DNA from: Pseudomonas fluorescens HK44
Lineage (GTDB): Bacteria > Pseudomonadota > Gammaproteobacteria > Pseudomonadales > Pseudomonadaceae
Direction of reading: 5' to 3'
DNA: 64,000 bases
Assembly: GCF_000217955.3 (NCBI RefSeq)
Contig: NZ_AFOY02000019.1
Span: 542,711 to 606,710, forward strand
Made by a program: the position numbers and the translations under genes. Positions 1 to 9,157 of this stretch are shown here, one piece after another. The number at the start of each line of letters is the position of its first letter. The first letter of the stretch is position 1. The notes beneath the pieces are model-generated. The model was given only the letters and a program-made list of their open reading frames with translations, was not told the origin of the DNA and made no database searches.

Positions 1-189
1 CTCGTAAGCGGCTACCAGACCTGCGATACCGGCGCCGACAATCGCCACTTCCGCGCCGTGGTTGTGCGCAGGAATACTGCCTAGACCGGCCGGATGCTCA
101 ATCCAGTCGTCAAAGGCGAATGGGAAGTCCGGGCCGAAAATGGTGACTGGTTTTTTACCGTCTGCAGGATGGCGATTGTTCTTGTTCAT
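1..189 (-). CDS. davB: L-lysine 2-monooxygenase (DavB-type flavin amine oxidase), N-terminal part
   Basis: Only the first 63 codons are in the window; the gene runs off the left edge. The start ATG is at 187-189. The N-terminus begins MNKNNRHPADGKKPVTIFGP and continues to an FAD-binding dinucleotide fold with VAIVGAGIAGLVAAYE (GxGxxG). This closely matches P. putida DavB as I remember it. DavB oxidatively decarboxylates L-lysine to 5-aminovaleramide, which DavA then converts to 5-aminovalerate. An Lrp/AsnC regulator lies directly upstream on the same strand, a typical arrangement for amino-acid catabolic genes. A related flavin monooxygenase such as a tryptophan 2-monooxygenase cannot be excluded from this fragment alone. 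Confidence 0.8.
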   Translation of the reverse strand, partial: MNKNNRHPADGKKPVTIFGPDFPFAFDDWIEHPAGLGSIPAHNHGAEVAIVGAGIAGLVAAYE

Positions 190-329
190 GGCTGACCTTG
201 CTGGCGACTCGCACTCGGTGCTGAGTATAGGAAAAGACTGTCGCCATTCTAGGGAGCGTCGAGCACGTTAATAAGACGCAATGTGTCGTCGTTCTGCATG
301 TTGTTGATGCAATGTGACGAGCTTATTGA

Positions 330-797
330 TCAAACTGGCTGACTGCGGTCAATCTTGCTGCTGAGGATGATCGAAGTAGTGGTTTTTTCTACACCGTCGA
401 CGCTGCCTATCTGGTCGAGCAACTGATCGAGCTGTTCTGGTGAATCGGTACGCAGCCAGGCCACGTAATCGAATTCGCCACTGACCGCACACAACTGCTG
501 GACCTGCGCCATGGCGCTGAGCCGACGCAGCACTTCCTTGCCGGAGCGTGGTTGCACGGTGATCCCGACATAAGCCTGCAAACCGCCATCGACCACCCGC
601 TGTCCGAGCCGCACGCCGTAGCCGGTAATGACCCGAGCCTTTTCCAGCCGCGCCAGGCGTGACGTTACCGTGGTGCGTGCAATCCCCAATTGCCGGGCGA
701 GCATGGCCACGCTTTCACGGGCATTGATCTGCAAGGCCGCGATCAGCTGGCGGTCAATTTCGTCGAGGACGGGAGGGCGGGTATCAGGCAAGGTCAT
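330..797 (-). CDS. Lrp/AsnC-family transcriptional regulator next to davB
   Basis: A 155-residue protein, the usual size for the family. Residues about 10-60 hold the AsnC-type helix-turn-helix (LDEIDRQLIAALQINARES, then RQLGIARTTVTSRLARLEK). Residues about 75-140 form the AsnC/RAM ligand-binding domain with CAVSGEFDYVAWL. The frame stays open upstream to about 1163, but that stretch runs into insertion-sequence remnants, so I place the start at ATG 797 (MTLPDTRPPVLDEID). The gene sits about 140 bp upstream of davB on the same strand. By analogy with Lrp proteins beside catabolic genes it probably controls lysine breakdown; this is inferred from position, and no operator was identified. Confidence 0.85.
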   Translation of the reverse strand: MTLPDTRPPVLDEIDRQLIAALQINARESVAMLARQLGIARTTVTSRLARLEKARVITGYGVRLGQRVVDGGLQAYVGITVQPRSGKEVLRRLSAMAQVQQLCAVSGEFDYVAWLRTDSPEQLDQLLDQIGSVDGVEKTTTSIILSSKIDRSQPV

Positions 798-880
798 CTC
801 CGGTGGCACATGGCGGTGGGCGAGCATGTTACACGTTGCCGGGAAAGGGGAGCAGGCGGGACGATTTGTGGACACTTTCT

Positions 881-1030
881 GTTGACGCCGACGCCGAATT
901 GACCCACGTGCCGATGTAAGACTAACCCACCTCAAGATCGGCACTGATCTAGAACAGGCAACGGTTCGCGAGGAATCAGACTGGGTCAGTGCCATCTCGG
1001 CAACTAAGTCAATTCGGCGTCGGCGCCAAC
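881..1030. repeat. 150-bp MITE-like element with 23-bp terminal inverted repeats
   Basis: Positions 881-903 and 1008-1030 are inverted repeats matching at 22 of 23 positions (core gacgccgaattgac / gtcaattcggcgtc). They enclose about 104 bp with no credible ORF. The right end lies inside the IS66 accessory-gene remnant: the sensible reading frame of that remnant ends at the element boundary. This looks like a small non-autonomous element, or the joined ends of a larger IS, inserted into an older IS. No clear target-site duplication was seen. Confidence 0.5.
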
Positions 1031-1216
1031 ATTCACAGGAATGAAAGCTGGCAGAGTGGCGGCCTCCTGATCGCGGTAAAGCGGTAGCCACCGGCGAACG
1101 ACATTCGCGTTGATGCCATGCCTCATCGCAATAGCCGCCACGGAAACACCGGGCTGCTTGCACTCTTGGACGACTTGGGTCTTGAAGGATTTCGGGTAGG
1201 ACTTACGTTGGCGCAT
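1004..1216 (-). pseudogene. tnpA: IS66-family accessory protein TnpA, truncated remnant
   Basis: The frame encodes MRQRKSYPKSFKTQVVQECK and then VSVAAIAMRHGINANVVRRW followed by LPLYRDQ. This is the helix-turn-helix accessory protein of IS66 elements. Family members normally continue after the PAFIPV motif. Here the last residues (GADAELT) come from the inverted-repeat element at 881-1030, so the gene is interrupted. No tnpB or tnpC of an IS66 element follows. It is a decayed fragment and cannot encode transposition functions alone. Confidence 0.75.
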
Positions 1217-1238
1217 GGCGATCCTGGCGTTAAGGGTA

Positions 1239-1270
1239 ATTGCGTCCGCTCAAAAATACGCGGACACAAT
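1239..1270. repeat. Short inverted repeat, possible end of the IS66 remnant
   Basis: The sequence attgcgtccgc at 1239-1249 is mirrored by gcggacacaat at 1260-1270, 10 of 11 paired, with a 10-nt loop. It lies just upstream of the IS66 tnpA start, where the outer end of such an element would be. Assignment as an IS terminus is inference. Confidence 0.35.
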
Positions 1271-1433
1271 CGCCCTTATCGGCCGAGCTCGGAAGATGTG
1301 TTCACCAGCCCCTACGATTCAATTATTGGAGGCGTCCCGCAAACGAAGCAGATCTTAGTCCCGTTGGCTACGCTGATAGAGTTCAGCGACCCAGGGCGAG
1401 TGATAATTCTTCTGGTGCCCGTTTCCAGTGATC

Positions 1434-1571
1434 AAGCGCCAGTTTGGCTACACGAAGGTGCGCTTTCAGGGATTAGTAAAAAACACCGCACAGCAGACCA
1501 CGCTGTTCGCGCTGTCGAACCTGAGGATGATGCGAAAATGGATATTGAATGTGGGAGGGTTGCGCCTGTGA
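1434..1571 (+). pseudogene. IS5-type transposase, C-terminal fragment
   Basis: Forty-five codons read KRQFGYTKVRFQGLVKNTAQ, then QTTLFALSNLRMMRKW, and end in LNVGGLRL before a TGA at 1569-1571. The GYTKVRF-x-GL-x-KN-x-AQ and TLFALSNL stretches are characteristic of the C-terminus of IS5/IS1182-like DDE transposases. The same frame is closed by a stop about 30 nt upstream, so the catalytic part is missing. It lies between the IS66 remnant and the methyltransferase gene and marks this stretch as a mobile-element graveyard. Confidence 0.7.
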
Positions 1572-1747
1572 TGCGCGCCAAACGCTTTGGAAAGGTGCAA
1601 TTCAAGAAAAAAGCGAAAGCATGATTTTGGCAAAGCATAGGCCTGACTTTCAATCAGGCCACCGATTTTTTGAACCCCGAACGCGGAAGACATCAATTAT
1701 CGGCGTCTATTTCAGACCTTCCTTAGCATTTATCGGATAGGAAAAAG

Positions 1748-2665
1748 ATGAACACTACCGAGACTGCGAAATTTACTGTACGAACCGCATGTATCAGTTG
1801 CGGCGGCACCGGCCTAGTCGAATTGTCTGCGGGACGGTTTGATGAAGGTGCGGTTCAGCGCTTCATCGAAGAGGATCCTTGGGGTGAGCATCCAGCTCCG
1901 TTCTTGCGAGAACAGCAATGGTCTTTTGTCGCCTGCAAAGATTGCGGTCTGATGTTTCATCGCTATATTCTCGACCCGGAATGGAATGAGCGCCGATTTT
2001 CTAAGTGGATGTCGCAGGACGCCATCGAAGCGTTCGAGAAACATTCGAAGACACCTGCAAATGTGTTTAGGAAGGCAGCAGGCTACACAGCACACGTCCT
2101 CCAAATCGAACAACTAACCCGTTCCTTACGTGGTTCCGAAGTACCTCGTGTGCTGGACTTCGGTTGCGGCTATGGTGGCTTCCTTTCAATGTGTTCAATG
2201 TACGGTTTCGAGGCGTATGGCGTGGATAGGTCAGCCGCAAAGCGCGATAACAACAGCTTCTCCAAAGTATTCGCCGAGATTGAGGACATTGCCAACATGT
2301 CCCCATTCCATGCTTTGACACTCTTTGAGGTTTTAGAGCATCTTGACGACCCACACGGCTTAATGCTGCGATTGAGCGAACTTCTCGCAACCGGTGGCAT
2401 TCTAGTGCTTGAGACACCTGACTGCTCAGGAGTGCGCACCATCGGAACTAGAGACGATTATGGAAAAATCCACCCGCTTGAACACATCAACGCCTTTACT
2501 CCAGAAACGCTTAAGCGCTTCGCTACGCGATTAGGTTTCGCCCCTATTCGCAAGCCGGTCAGTTGCGTAACGTGCGACTCGATGAAGTTCGTGAAGACCG
2601 TTGCGAAGCGGCTGCTAGGTCCAGTGATGTTGCCGACGACCCAGTTGTATTTCCGCAGACTTTAG
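1748..2665 (+). CDS. Class I SAM-dependent methyltransferase with N-terminal zinc ribbon
   Basis: A 305-residue protein with a purine-rich ribosome site (ggaaaaag) just before ATG 1748. Two CxxC pairs at C15/C18 and C63/C66 suggest a zinc ribbon in the first 70 residues. A Rossmann methyltransferase follows: motif I VLDFGCGYGGFL at about 134-145, a later acidic residue in EAYGVD, and a motif like FEVLEHLDDP. This architecture (Zn ribbon plus Methyltransf_23) occurs in enzymes acting on sugars, lipids or secondary metabolites; the substrate cannot be read from the sequence. It stands alone between IS remnants and a degraded ORF next to a tRNA, and looks somewhat more AT-rich than the core genes around it. 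Acquisition by transfer is likely. Confidence 0.75.
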   Translation: MNTTETAKFTVRTACISCGGTGLVELSAGRFDEGAVQRFIEEDPWGEHPAPFLREQQWSFVACKDCGLMFHRYILDPEWNERRFSKWMSQDAIEAFEKHSKTPANVFRKAAGYTAHVLQIEQLTRSLRGSEVPRVLDFGCGYGGFLSMCSMYGFEAYGVDRSAAKRDNNSFSKVFAEIEDIANMSPFHALTLFEVLEHLDDPHGLMLRLSELLATGGILVLETPDCSGVRTIGTRDDYGKIHPLEHINAFTPETLKRFATRLGFAPIRKPVSCVTCDSMKFVKTVAKRLLGPVMLPTTQLYFRRL

Positions 2666-2845
2666 CCGGCTCTTTAGGGAGCCTCTAAAAACTGGTTTTT
2701 CGAGCAACAGTGAGCGATAAAAATCCGATGCTGCGCAAACAGACGTAAGGTCGCCAGCGCCATAGCCTTGCTTCAAGGCGCCATTAGGTGGCGCGAGGAA
2801 ATATAAGGCCGTGGATTCGAAGTCCGCACGGCACTTTTCCGAAAA
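2666..2845. other. Gene-free stretch between methyltransferase and degraded ORF
   Basis: I see no credible gene here. A short inverted motif (aaaactggtttttcgagcaa) lies just after the methyltransferase gene and resembles the ends of decayed mobile elements, but no partner end was found. The rest is low-information sequence within the accessory patch. Confidence 0.4.
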
Positions 2846-3280
2846 ATGAGCTGCACGGTTTCTAATGGACGAGGCATGACCCAGAAGGGGGTCTTTGATT
2901 TTCACATCGCCGAATCCAAACCTGCAATGGCCTTCACCGCCGAACTTGAGTCAATCCTCAGGAGTGCGGATTGGAGCACCACGCCGGTCTAATTTACGCT
3001 TATGTACGCGGACTTGGACACCTCACAGGTATAGGTAAGCGCAGATTGCTACTGCTATCAACGGCTCGACCAATCTTCAGCGTCACGCTTGGCACGGAAG
3101 GTTTTGGATGTGGTTGGCCAACCATTCTTACGAATGACTACCTTCCATGTGCCAGAGGGGTTTTTACGAGAGTTGCCATACGTTCTCCGAGGGAAGATCG
3201 GTACGGACTGTACCGAAACTGTACCTCGGGAACATCTGATTGCGGTGTCAAAACCTGCAGCTGAGCTGCAGGCCTTGATT
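2846..3280 (+). pseudogene. Probable degraded ORF of unknown function beside tRNA-Ile2
   Basis: One frame starting at ATG 2846 reads well (GVFDFHIAESKPAMAFTAEL and so on) but carries stops at 2990-2992 (TAA) and 3032-3034 (TAG). After these, protein-like sequence continues in the same frame (ARKVLDVVGQPFLRMTTFHV, then LPYVLRGKIGTDCTETVPRE) almost to the tRNA. Persistence of one frame across two stops suggests a decayed gene. I do not recognise the family. Chance openness is possible. Confidence 0.3.
3250..3272 (-). terminator. Probable terminator of tRNA-Ile2
   Basis: On the minus strand CCTGCAG-CTCAG-CTGCAGG forms a 7-bp hairpin followed by TTTT. It lies 12 nt beyond the tRNA CCA end. Confidence 0.6.
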
Positions 3281-3284
3281 CATA

Positions 3285-3361
3285 TGGTGGGCCCACACGG
3301 ACTTGAACCGTGGACCAAAGGATTATGAGTCCTCTGCTCTAACCAACTGAGCTATAGGCCC
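3285..3361 (-). tRNA. tRNA with CAT anticodon, most likely tRNA-Ile2 (lysidine-modified)
   Basis: A 77-nt cloverleaf: the acceptor 5' strand GGGCCTA pairs with TGGGCCC, followed by discriminator A and an encoded CCA. The D arm contains AGCTCAGTTGGTTAGAGC, the T arm GGTTCAAGTCC, and the anticodon CAT is at 3325-3327. The body resembles E. coli tRNA-Ile2 (GACUCAUAAUC anticodon arm) more than elongator or initiator tRNA-Met. It would therefore be expected to read AUA after TilS modification. It lies between rmcA and an accessory patch with IS remnants; its 3' end faces the patch, as is common at integration hotspots, but no duplicated attachment sequence was found. Confidence 0.9.
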
Positions 3362-3376
3362 TCAGTAGGCCGCGGA

Positions 3377-6300
3377 TTATAGCGATGGTTTCTTGGCTGT
3401 GCTATCCGAAAAATCTGAAACTGCTATACGAAGAAAGGTTGCGGCGAATTCGTCGGCGGGCAGAGGCAGGCTGACGATGTAGCCCTGGATCTGTTCGCAA
3501 CCTTCGGCAGCCAGGAATTGCTGCTGCGCGAGGGTTTCAACGCCTTCGGCTATGATCGTGAATTGCATGCTGCGGCCCAGGGCAATGATTGCGCGGACGA
3601 TGGCGGCATCGTGGGGGTCGTCCGGCAGTCCGCGGACAAAGGACTGGTCAATTTTCAGGAAATCCAGCGGCAAGCGCTTGAGGTAGCTCAACGAGGAATA
3701 ACCGGTGCCGAAGTCGTCGATGGCCAACTGCACGCCGAGGCGTTTGAGCTGATGCAGGACTTCAAGTGCCTCTTCGGCCTGGCTCATGATGAAGTTTTCG
3801 GTGATTTCCAGTTGCAGGAAGCCCGGTTTGAGTCGGTTGTCCTTGAGCAGTTGTTCGATCCGCACCAGCAGGTTCGGCTGGCGTAGTTGCGCTCCGGCCA
3901 GGTTGACTGATAGCGGGCCGAAACCTTCATAACGCTGGTTCCACTCGTGCATCTGCAGGCAGGCCTGTTCCAGTACCCAGTCACCGATTTGCAGGATCAT
4001 GCCGTTTTCTTCGGCCAGCGGGATGAAGTGCTCGGGCGGCACGTTGCCGAAGGTTGGATGCCGCCAGCGGATCAGGGCTTCGGCACCTACCAGGCGCGGA
4101 TGGTTGAGGCTCACTTTAGGTTGATAGAACAGCGTCAGCTCATTGCGCTCGATAGCGCGACGCAGTTCATGCTCCAGTGCCACGCGTTCGCTGGCCTGTG
4201 CGGTCAGGTCGCGGGTATAGCGTTCAACCCTGTTGCGACCTTTGGCTTTGGAGCGGTACATCGCGGCATCGGCGTTTTTGACCAGCGTAGCGACGTCGCT
4301 GCCGTCCTTGGGGTAGAGACTGGTGCCAATGCTGGCACTGATGAAGAACTCGTGCTCACCAGCCTGGAAGGGCGCTGTGAAGCAGTTCAGCAGCTTGTTG
4401 GCAATATGGTCCGCGTCGCTGGCTTGCTGCAGGCCCGGCAGCAGGATGATGAATTCGTCACCCCCCAGCCGCGCCACGGTATCGATGTCCCGAAGTTGCT
4501 CTTTGAGCCGCACCGCGATGCCTTTGAGCAGCAGGTCGCCAACCGGATGACCCAGGCTGTCGTTGATGTGCTTGAAGCGATCGAGGTCCAGAAACAGTAC
4601 GGCGCCCTGACCACCGTTTTCCTGCTGGTTGTTGAGTGCGCTCAGCAGCCGACTTTCGAACAGCGTCCGGTTCGGCAACCCTGTCAATGGGTCGTGGTGG
4701 GCCTGATAGTCGAGTTTGGCCTGGGCGTGCTTGAGGCTGGAGATGTCGGCAAATACCGCGACGAAGTGGGTGATGAACCGGTCTTTATTGCGCACCGCGC
4801 TGATGGTCAGCCAACTGGGGTACAGCTCGCCATTCTTGCGCCGGTTGGAAATTTCTCCCTGCCAATGCCCTTCGGCGGTCAGTTGATGCCACATCGCCGC
4901 ATAAAAGGCGCTGTCATGCAGGCCTGAGGCGAGCAGCCTTGGCGTGTGGCCCAGGGCTTCGGTTTCGCTGTAGCCGGTGATCTCGGTAAACGCGCGATTG
5001 ACGGCGCTGATGTGCTGTTGGGTGTCGGTGATCAATACACCTTCTGCGGTGCTCTCGAATACCGTGGCGGCCTGTTGCAGTTTTTCCTGCATCAGATGCC
5101 GCTCGGTGATGTCCCGGGCGATGGTCAGCATGCAATCGTCATCGCCAATCGGCAGCGGCCGGCTGGACATCTCGCAGAGACGGATCTGCCCATCGTTGCG
5201 GCGTATATGGCAACTGAAGTCACGCACGAAGCCGTCACGTTTCAACAGGTCGAGCATCTGCCTGCGTTCATTCAGGTTGACCCAGATGCCGAGGTCGAAA
5301 GTCGAGCGGTCCAGCGACATAGCGCTGTTGAAGCCGGTGATGCGGCTGAAGCCTTCGTTGACCTCGATCAGCAGGCCGTCGCTCACGCGTGACAACAACA
5401 AGCCGTCAGGGGACGCATGGAAGGCTTTGGCAAATTTTTCTTCAGAGGTTTGCAGTTGTTGTTGGGTTTCCTTGAGCTGGCTGATGTCACGCACTACCAC
5501 GACCAGTGCCGGGGTGGTGTCGAGTTCGAAGGGTTCGGCGGAGATCAGGCCGGTGAACACCTGGCCATTGCTGCGACGAAAGGGCATCTCCAGATTGCGA
5601 ATACTGCCGGCTTGCAAGCGCTGCAAGAGCCCGGGGCCGACACCGGCGATGCCCCAGATGTTCAGCTCGGTGGCGGTCTGTCCGATCACTTCTTCGGCAG
5701 TGAGACCGATTTGCTCTTCGAACGCCTCGTTGACCTCCAGCAGGCAACCGTCGGACAGGCGTGCAATGACCAGAATGTCCGGGCATTGCTGGAACACCGA
5801 GGCAAACTTCTGCTCAGAGAGGCGCAGGGCTTCTTCGGTTCTTTTGGCTTCGCTGATGTCGATCATCAGCCCGCGCAGTATTGGCTCGTGGCCGTGCTCT
5901 ATCAGGCTGACGATGTCGCGTACCCATAGGCAGCGCCCGTCGGCAGTGATTACCCGGTAGTCGAGGCTGTGATCGCGTCCGGCAAGTACTTCGTGATCGC
6001 AAAATGCCTGGGCGCGCGTAAGGTCGGCAGGATGGATGATATTTCGCCAGAAGCCCGGAATCAGCCAATGGGACAGGGGGTAACCGAGCAGGCCTTCGGC
6101 ATGGGGTGAGACGTAGCTGTACGTAAAATCGCTGATTCGCGCTTCCCAGGCTATCGCCGAAAGGCTCTCCACCAGGCCGCGGTAGTGGTATTCGCTGGTG
6201 CGCAACTCCTGTTCCAGTGCGACCCGGCGGGAAATCTCCGAACTCAAGCGGCGATTGATACGGATCACCACGGCCAGAACGGTGACCAGCAGCAGTACGC

Positions 6301-7120
6301 CGGGCAGGCCGTACATCAGCAGGTCGGACCAGAAGGTGCGGTGGTCGAGGACATTTCCGACCCAATGCTCCTGGATGGCGCTGATTTCGCCGGGGCTCAT
6401 GTCCGCCAGCACTTTATCCAGAATCCCGACCAGCATTTTGTCGTCTCGCGGTACGCCCATCGCCAATTGGTAGCGATACGGCGTTTCGCCGCTGACGTAG
6501 AGCCCGTCGAGTTTGAGTTGGCGAAGGCTCCAGACGCTTGAGGCCAGATCGCCGACTACGGCGTCCACCTCGTCGGTGGCCAGTGCCTGCAACGTCGAGC
6601 TGACATTGGGCATGGGAACCAGATTGAGGTCAGGATGGTGGGTGCGCAGCAGTTCGTGGGGGGCGTAGTTTTCCACGACGGCGACTTTCAGACCGTAAAG
6701 GTCTTCCAGCTTGTGCGGTTGTGCACCCTTTACATGGGCCAGGATGACGATCGGAAAGTCCAGGTAGGGCCGTGTGAACGAGAGGTAACTCTGCCGTTCA
6801 GGTGTCGACATGACGCCGGGTAAGAGGTCCAGCTTGCCCTGTTTGGCCTGTTTCAGAACTTCGGTCCAGCTCACAGGCTCAATGGGCGTGACCTTGATTG
6901 CCAGGCGATCACGCACGATGTTGATGTAGTCAGCGGCAAGGCCTTGGTATCGGCCCTGTTCATCACGAAACTCAAACGGTGGCCAGGAAGCGTCGACGCC
7001 CAGGCGCAGTTCCGGGTGAGCCGCAAGCCAGGCACGTTCTTCGTCGGTGAGAGTCAGCGCGCCTGCTGTTGTGGTCCAGGTCATCAGCAATAGCAAAAGC
7101 ACGGCCGGCAGTCCGGGCAT
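3377..7120 (-). CDS. rmcA: RmcA-type c-di-GMP phosphodiesterase/cyclase with periplasmic sensor and four PAS domains
   Basis: A 1247-residue membrane protein, matching P. aeruginosa RmcA (PA0575, about 1245 aa) in length and position beside rpoD. In order: signal peptide (1-20), SBP_bac_3 Venus-flytrap domain (about 21-255), transmembrane helix (about 263-288), four PAS domains (about 308-800), GGDEF domain and EAL domain. The GGDEF motif is intact (ARLGGDEF, near residue 885) with an inhibitory RDID site five residues before it. The EAL motif is intact (GAEALIRWRHP, near 1015), with DDFGTGYSSL further on. RmcA of P. aeruginosa lowers c-di-GMP in response to redox state and arginine; the same role is inferred here. 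The gene is transcribed alone, downstream of rpoD and toward the tRNA. Confidence 0.92.
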   Translation of the reverse strand: MPGLPAVLLLLLMTWTTTAGALTLTDEERAWLAAHPELRLGVDASWPPFEFRDEQGRYQGLAADYINIVRDRLAIKVTPIEPVSWTEVLKQAKQGKLDLLPGVMSTPERQSYLSFTRPYLDFPIVILAHVKGAQPHKLEDLYGLKVAVVENYAPHELLRTHHPDLNLVPMPNVSSTLQALATDEVDAVVGDLASSVWSLRQLKLDGLYVSGETPYRYQLAMGVPRDDKMLVGILDKVLADMSPGEISAIQEHWVGNVLDHRTFWSDLLMYGLPGVLLLVTVLAVVIRINRRLSSEISRRVALEQELRTSEYHYRGLVESLSAIAWEARISDFTYSYVSPHAEGLLGYPLSHWLIPGFWRNIIHPADLTRAQAFCDHEVLAGRDHSLDYRVITADGRCLWVRDIVSLIEHGHEPILRGLMIDISEAKRTEEALRLSEQKFASVFQQCPDILVIARLSDGCLLEVNEAFEEQIGLTAEEVIGQTATELNIWGIAGVGPGLLQRLQAGSIRNLEMPFRRSNGQVFTGLISAEPFELDTTPALVVVVRDISQLKETQQQLQTSEEKFAKAFHASPDGLLLSRVSDGLLIEVNEGFSRITGFNSAMSLDRSTFDLGIWVNLNERRQMLDLLKRDGFVRDFSCHIRRNDGQIRLCEMSSRPLPIGDDDCMLTIARDITERHLMQEKLQQAATVFESTAEGVLITDTQQHISAVNRAFTEITGYSETEALGHTPRLLASGLHDSAFYAAMWHQLTAEGHWQGEISNRRKNGELYPSWLTISAVRNKDRFITHFVAVFADISSLKHAQAKLDYQAHHDPLTGLPNRTLFESRLLSALNNQQENGGQGAVLFLDLDRFKHINDSLGHPVGDLLLKGIAVRLKEQLRDIDTVARLGGDEFIILLPGLQQASDADHIANKLLNCFTAPFQAGEHEFFISASIGTSLYPKDGSDVATLVKNADAAMYRSKAKGRNRVERYTRDLTAQASERVALEHELRRAIERNELTLFYQPKVSLNHPRLVGAEALIRWRHPTFGNVPPEHFIPLAEENGMILQIGDWVLEQACLQMHEWNQRYEGFGPLSVNLAGAQLRQPNLLVRIEQLLKDNRLKPGFLQLEITENFIMSQAEEALEVLHQLKRLGVQLAIDDFGTGYSSLSYLKRLPLDFLKIDQSFVRGLPDDPHDAAIVRAIIALGRSMQFTIIAEGVETLAQQQFLAAEGCEQIQGYIVSLPLPADEFAATFLRIAVSDFSDSTAKKPSL

Positions 7121-7211
7121 AACGGTCTCGTTATGGCTTTGGGGGAATGTTTCGAGTGTAGACGGGCCAGGCGACGGGAGCGAAGCGAAGGGGATTTAAT
7201 CTACAGAAAGC

Positions 7212-7238
7212 AAAACCCCCGGCAGGGCCGGGGGTTTT
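7212..7238 (-). terminator. rho-independent terminator of rpoD
   Basis: AAAACCCCCGGC-AGG-GCCGGGGGTTTT hairpin immediately after the rpoD stop codon; strong GC stem flanked by A and T tracts. Confidence 0.9.
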
Positions 7239-7242
7239 GTGA

Positions 7243-9090
<1,848 letters not shown>

Positions 9091-9157
9091 AACACCCTAT
9101 CCACTGAAGGTCTTGGCGGGCAAAAAACAAGCCGAGGATTATACCTTAGCTATGACC

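Noticed and set aside
798..1163. N-terminal extension of the Lrp/AsnC-type regulator
   Set aside because: The frame is open to 1163 but crosses the 150-bp repeat and the IS66 remnant; family proteins begin near ATG 797.
1240..1431. Short plus-strand ORF between the IS remnants
   Set aside because: It begins in the inverted repeat next to tnpA and has no recognisable protein sequence; probably chance within decayed IS DNA.
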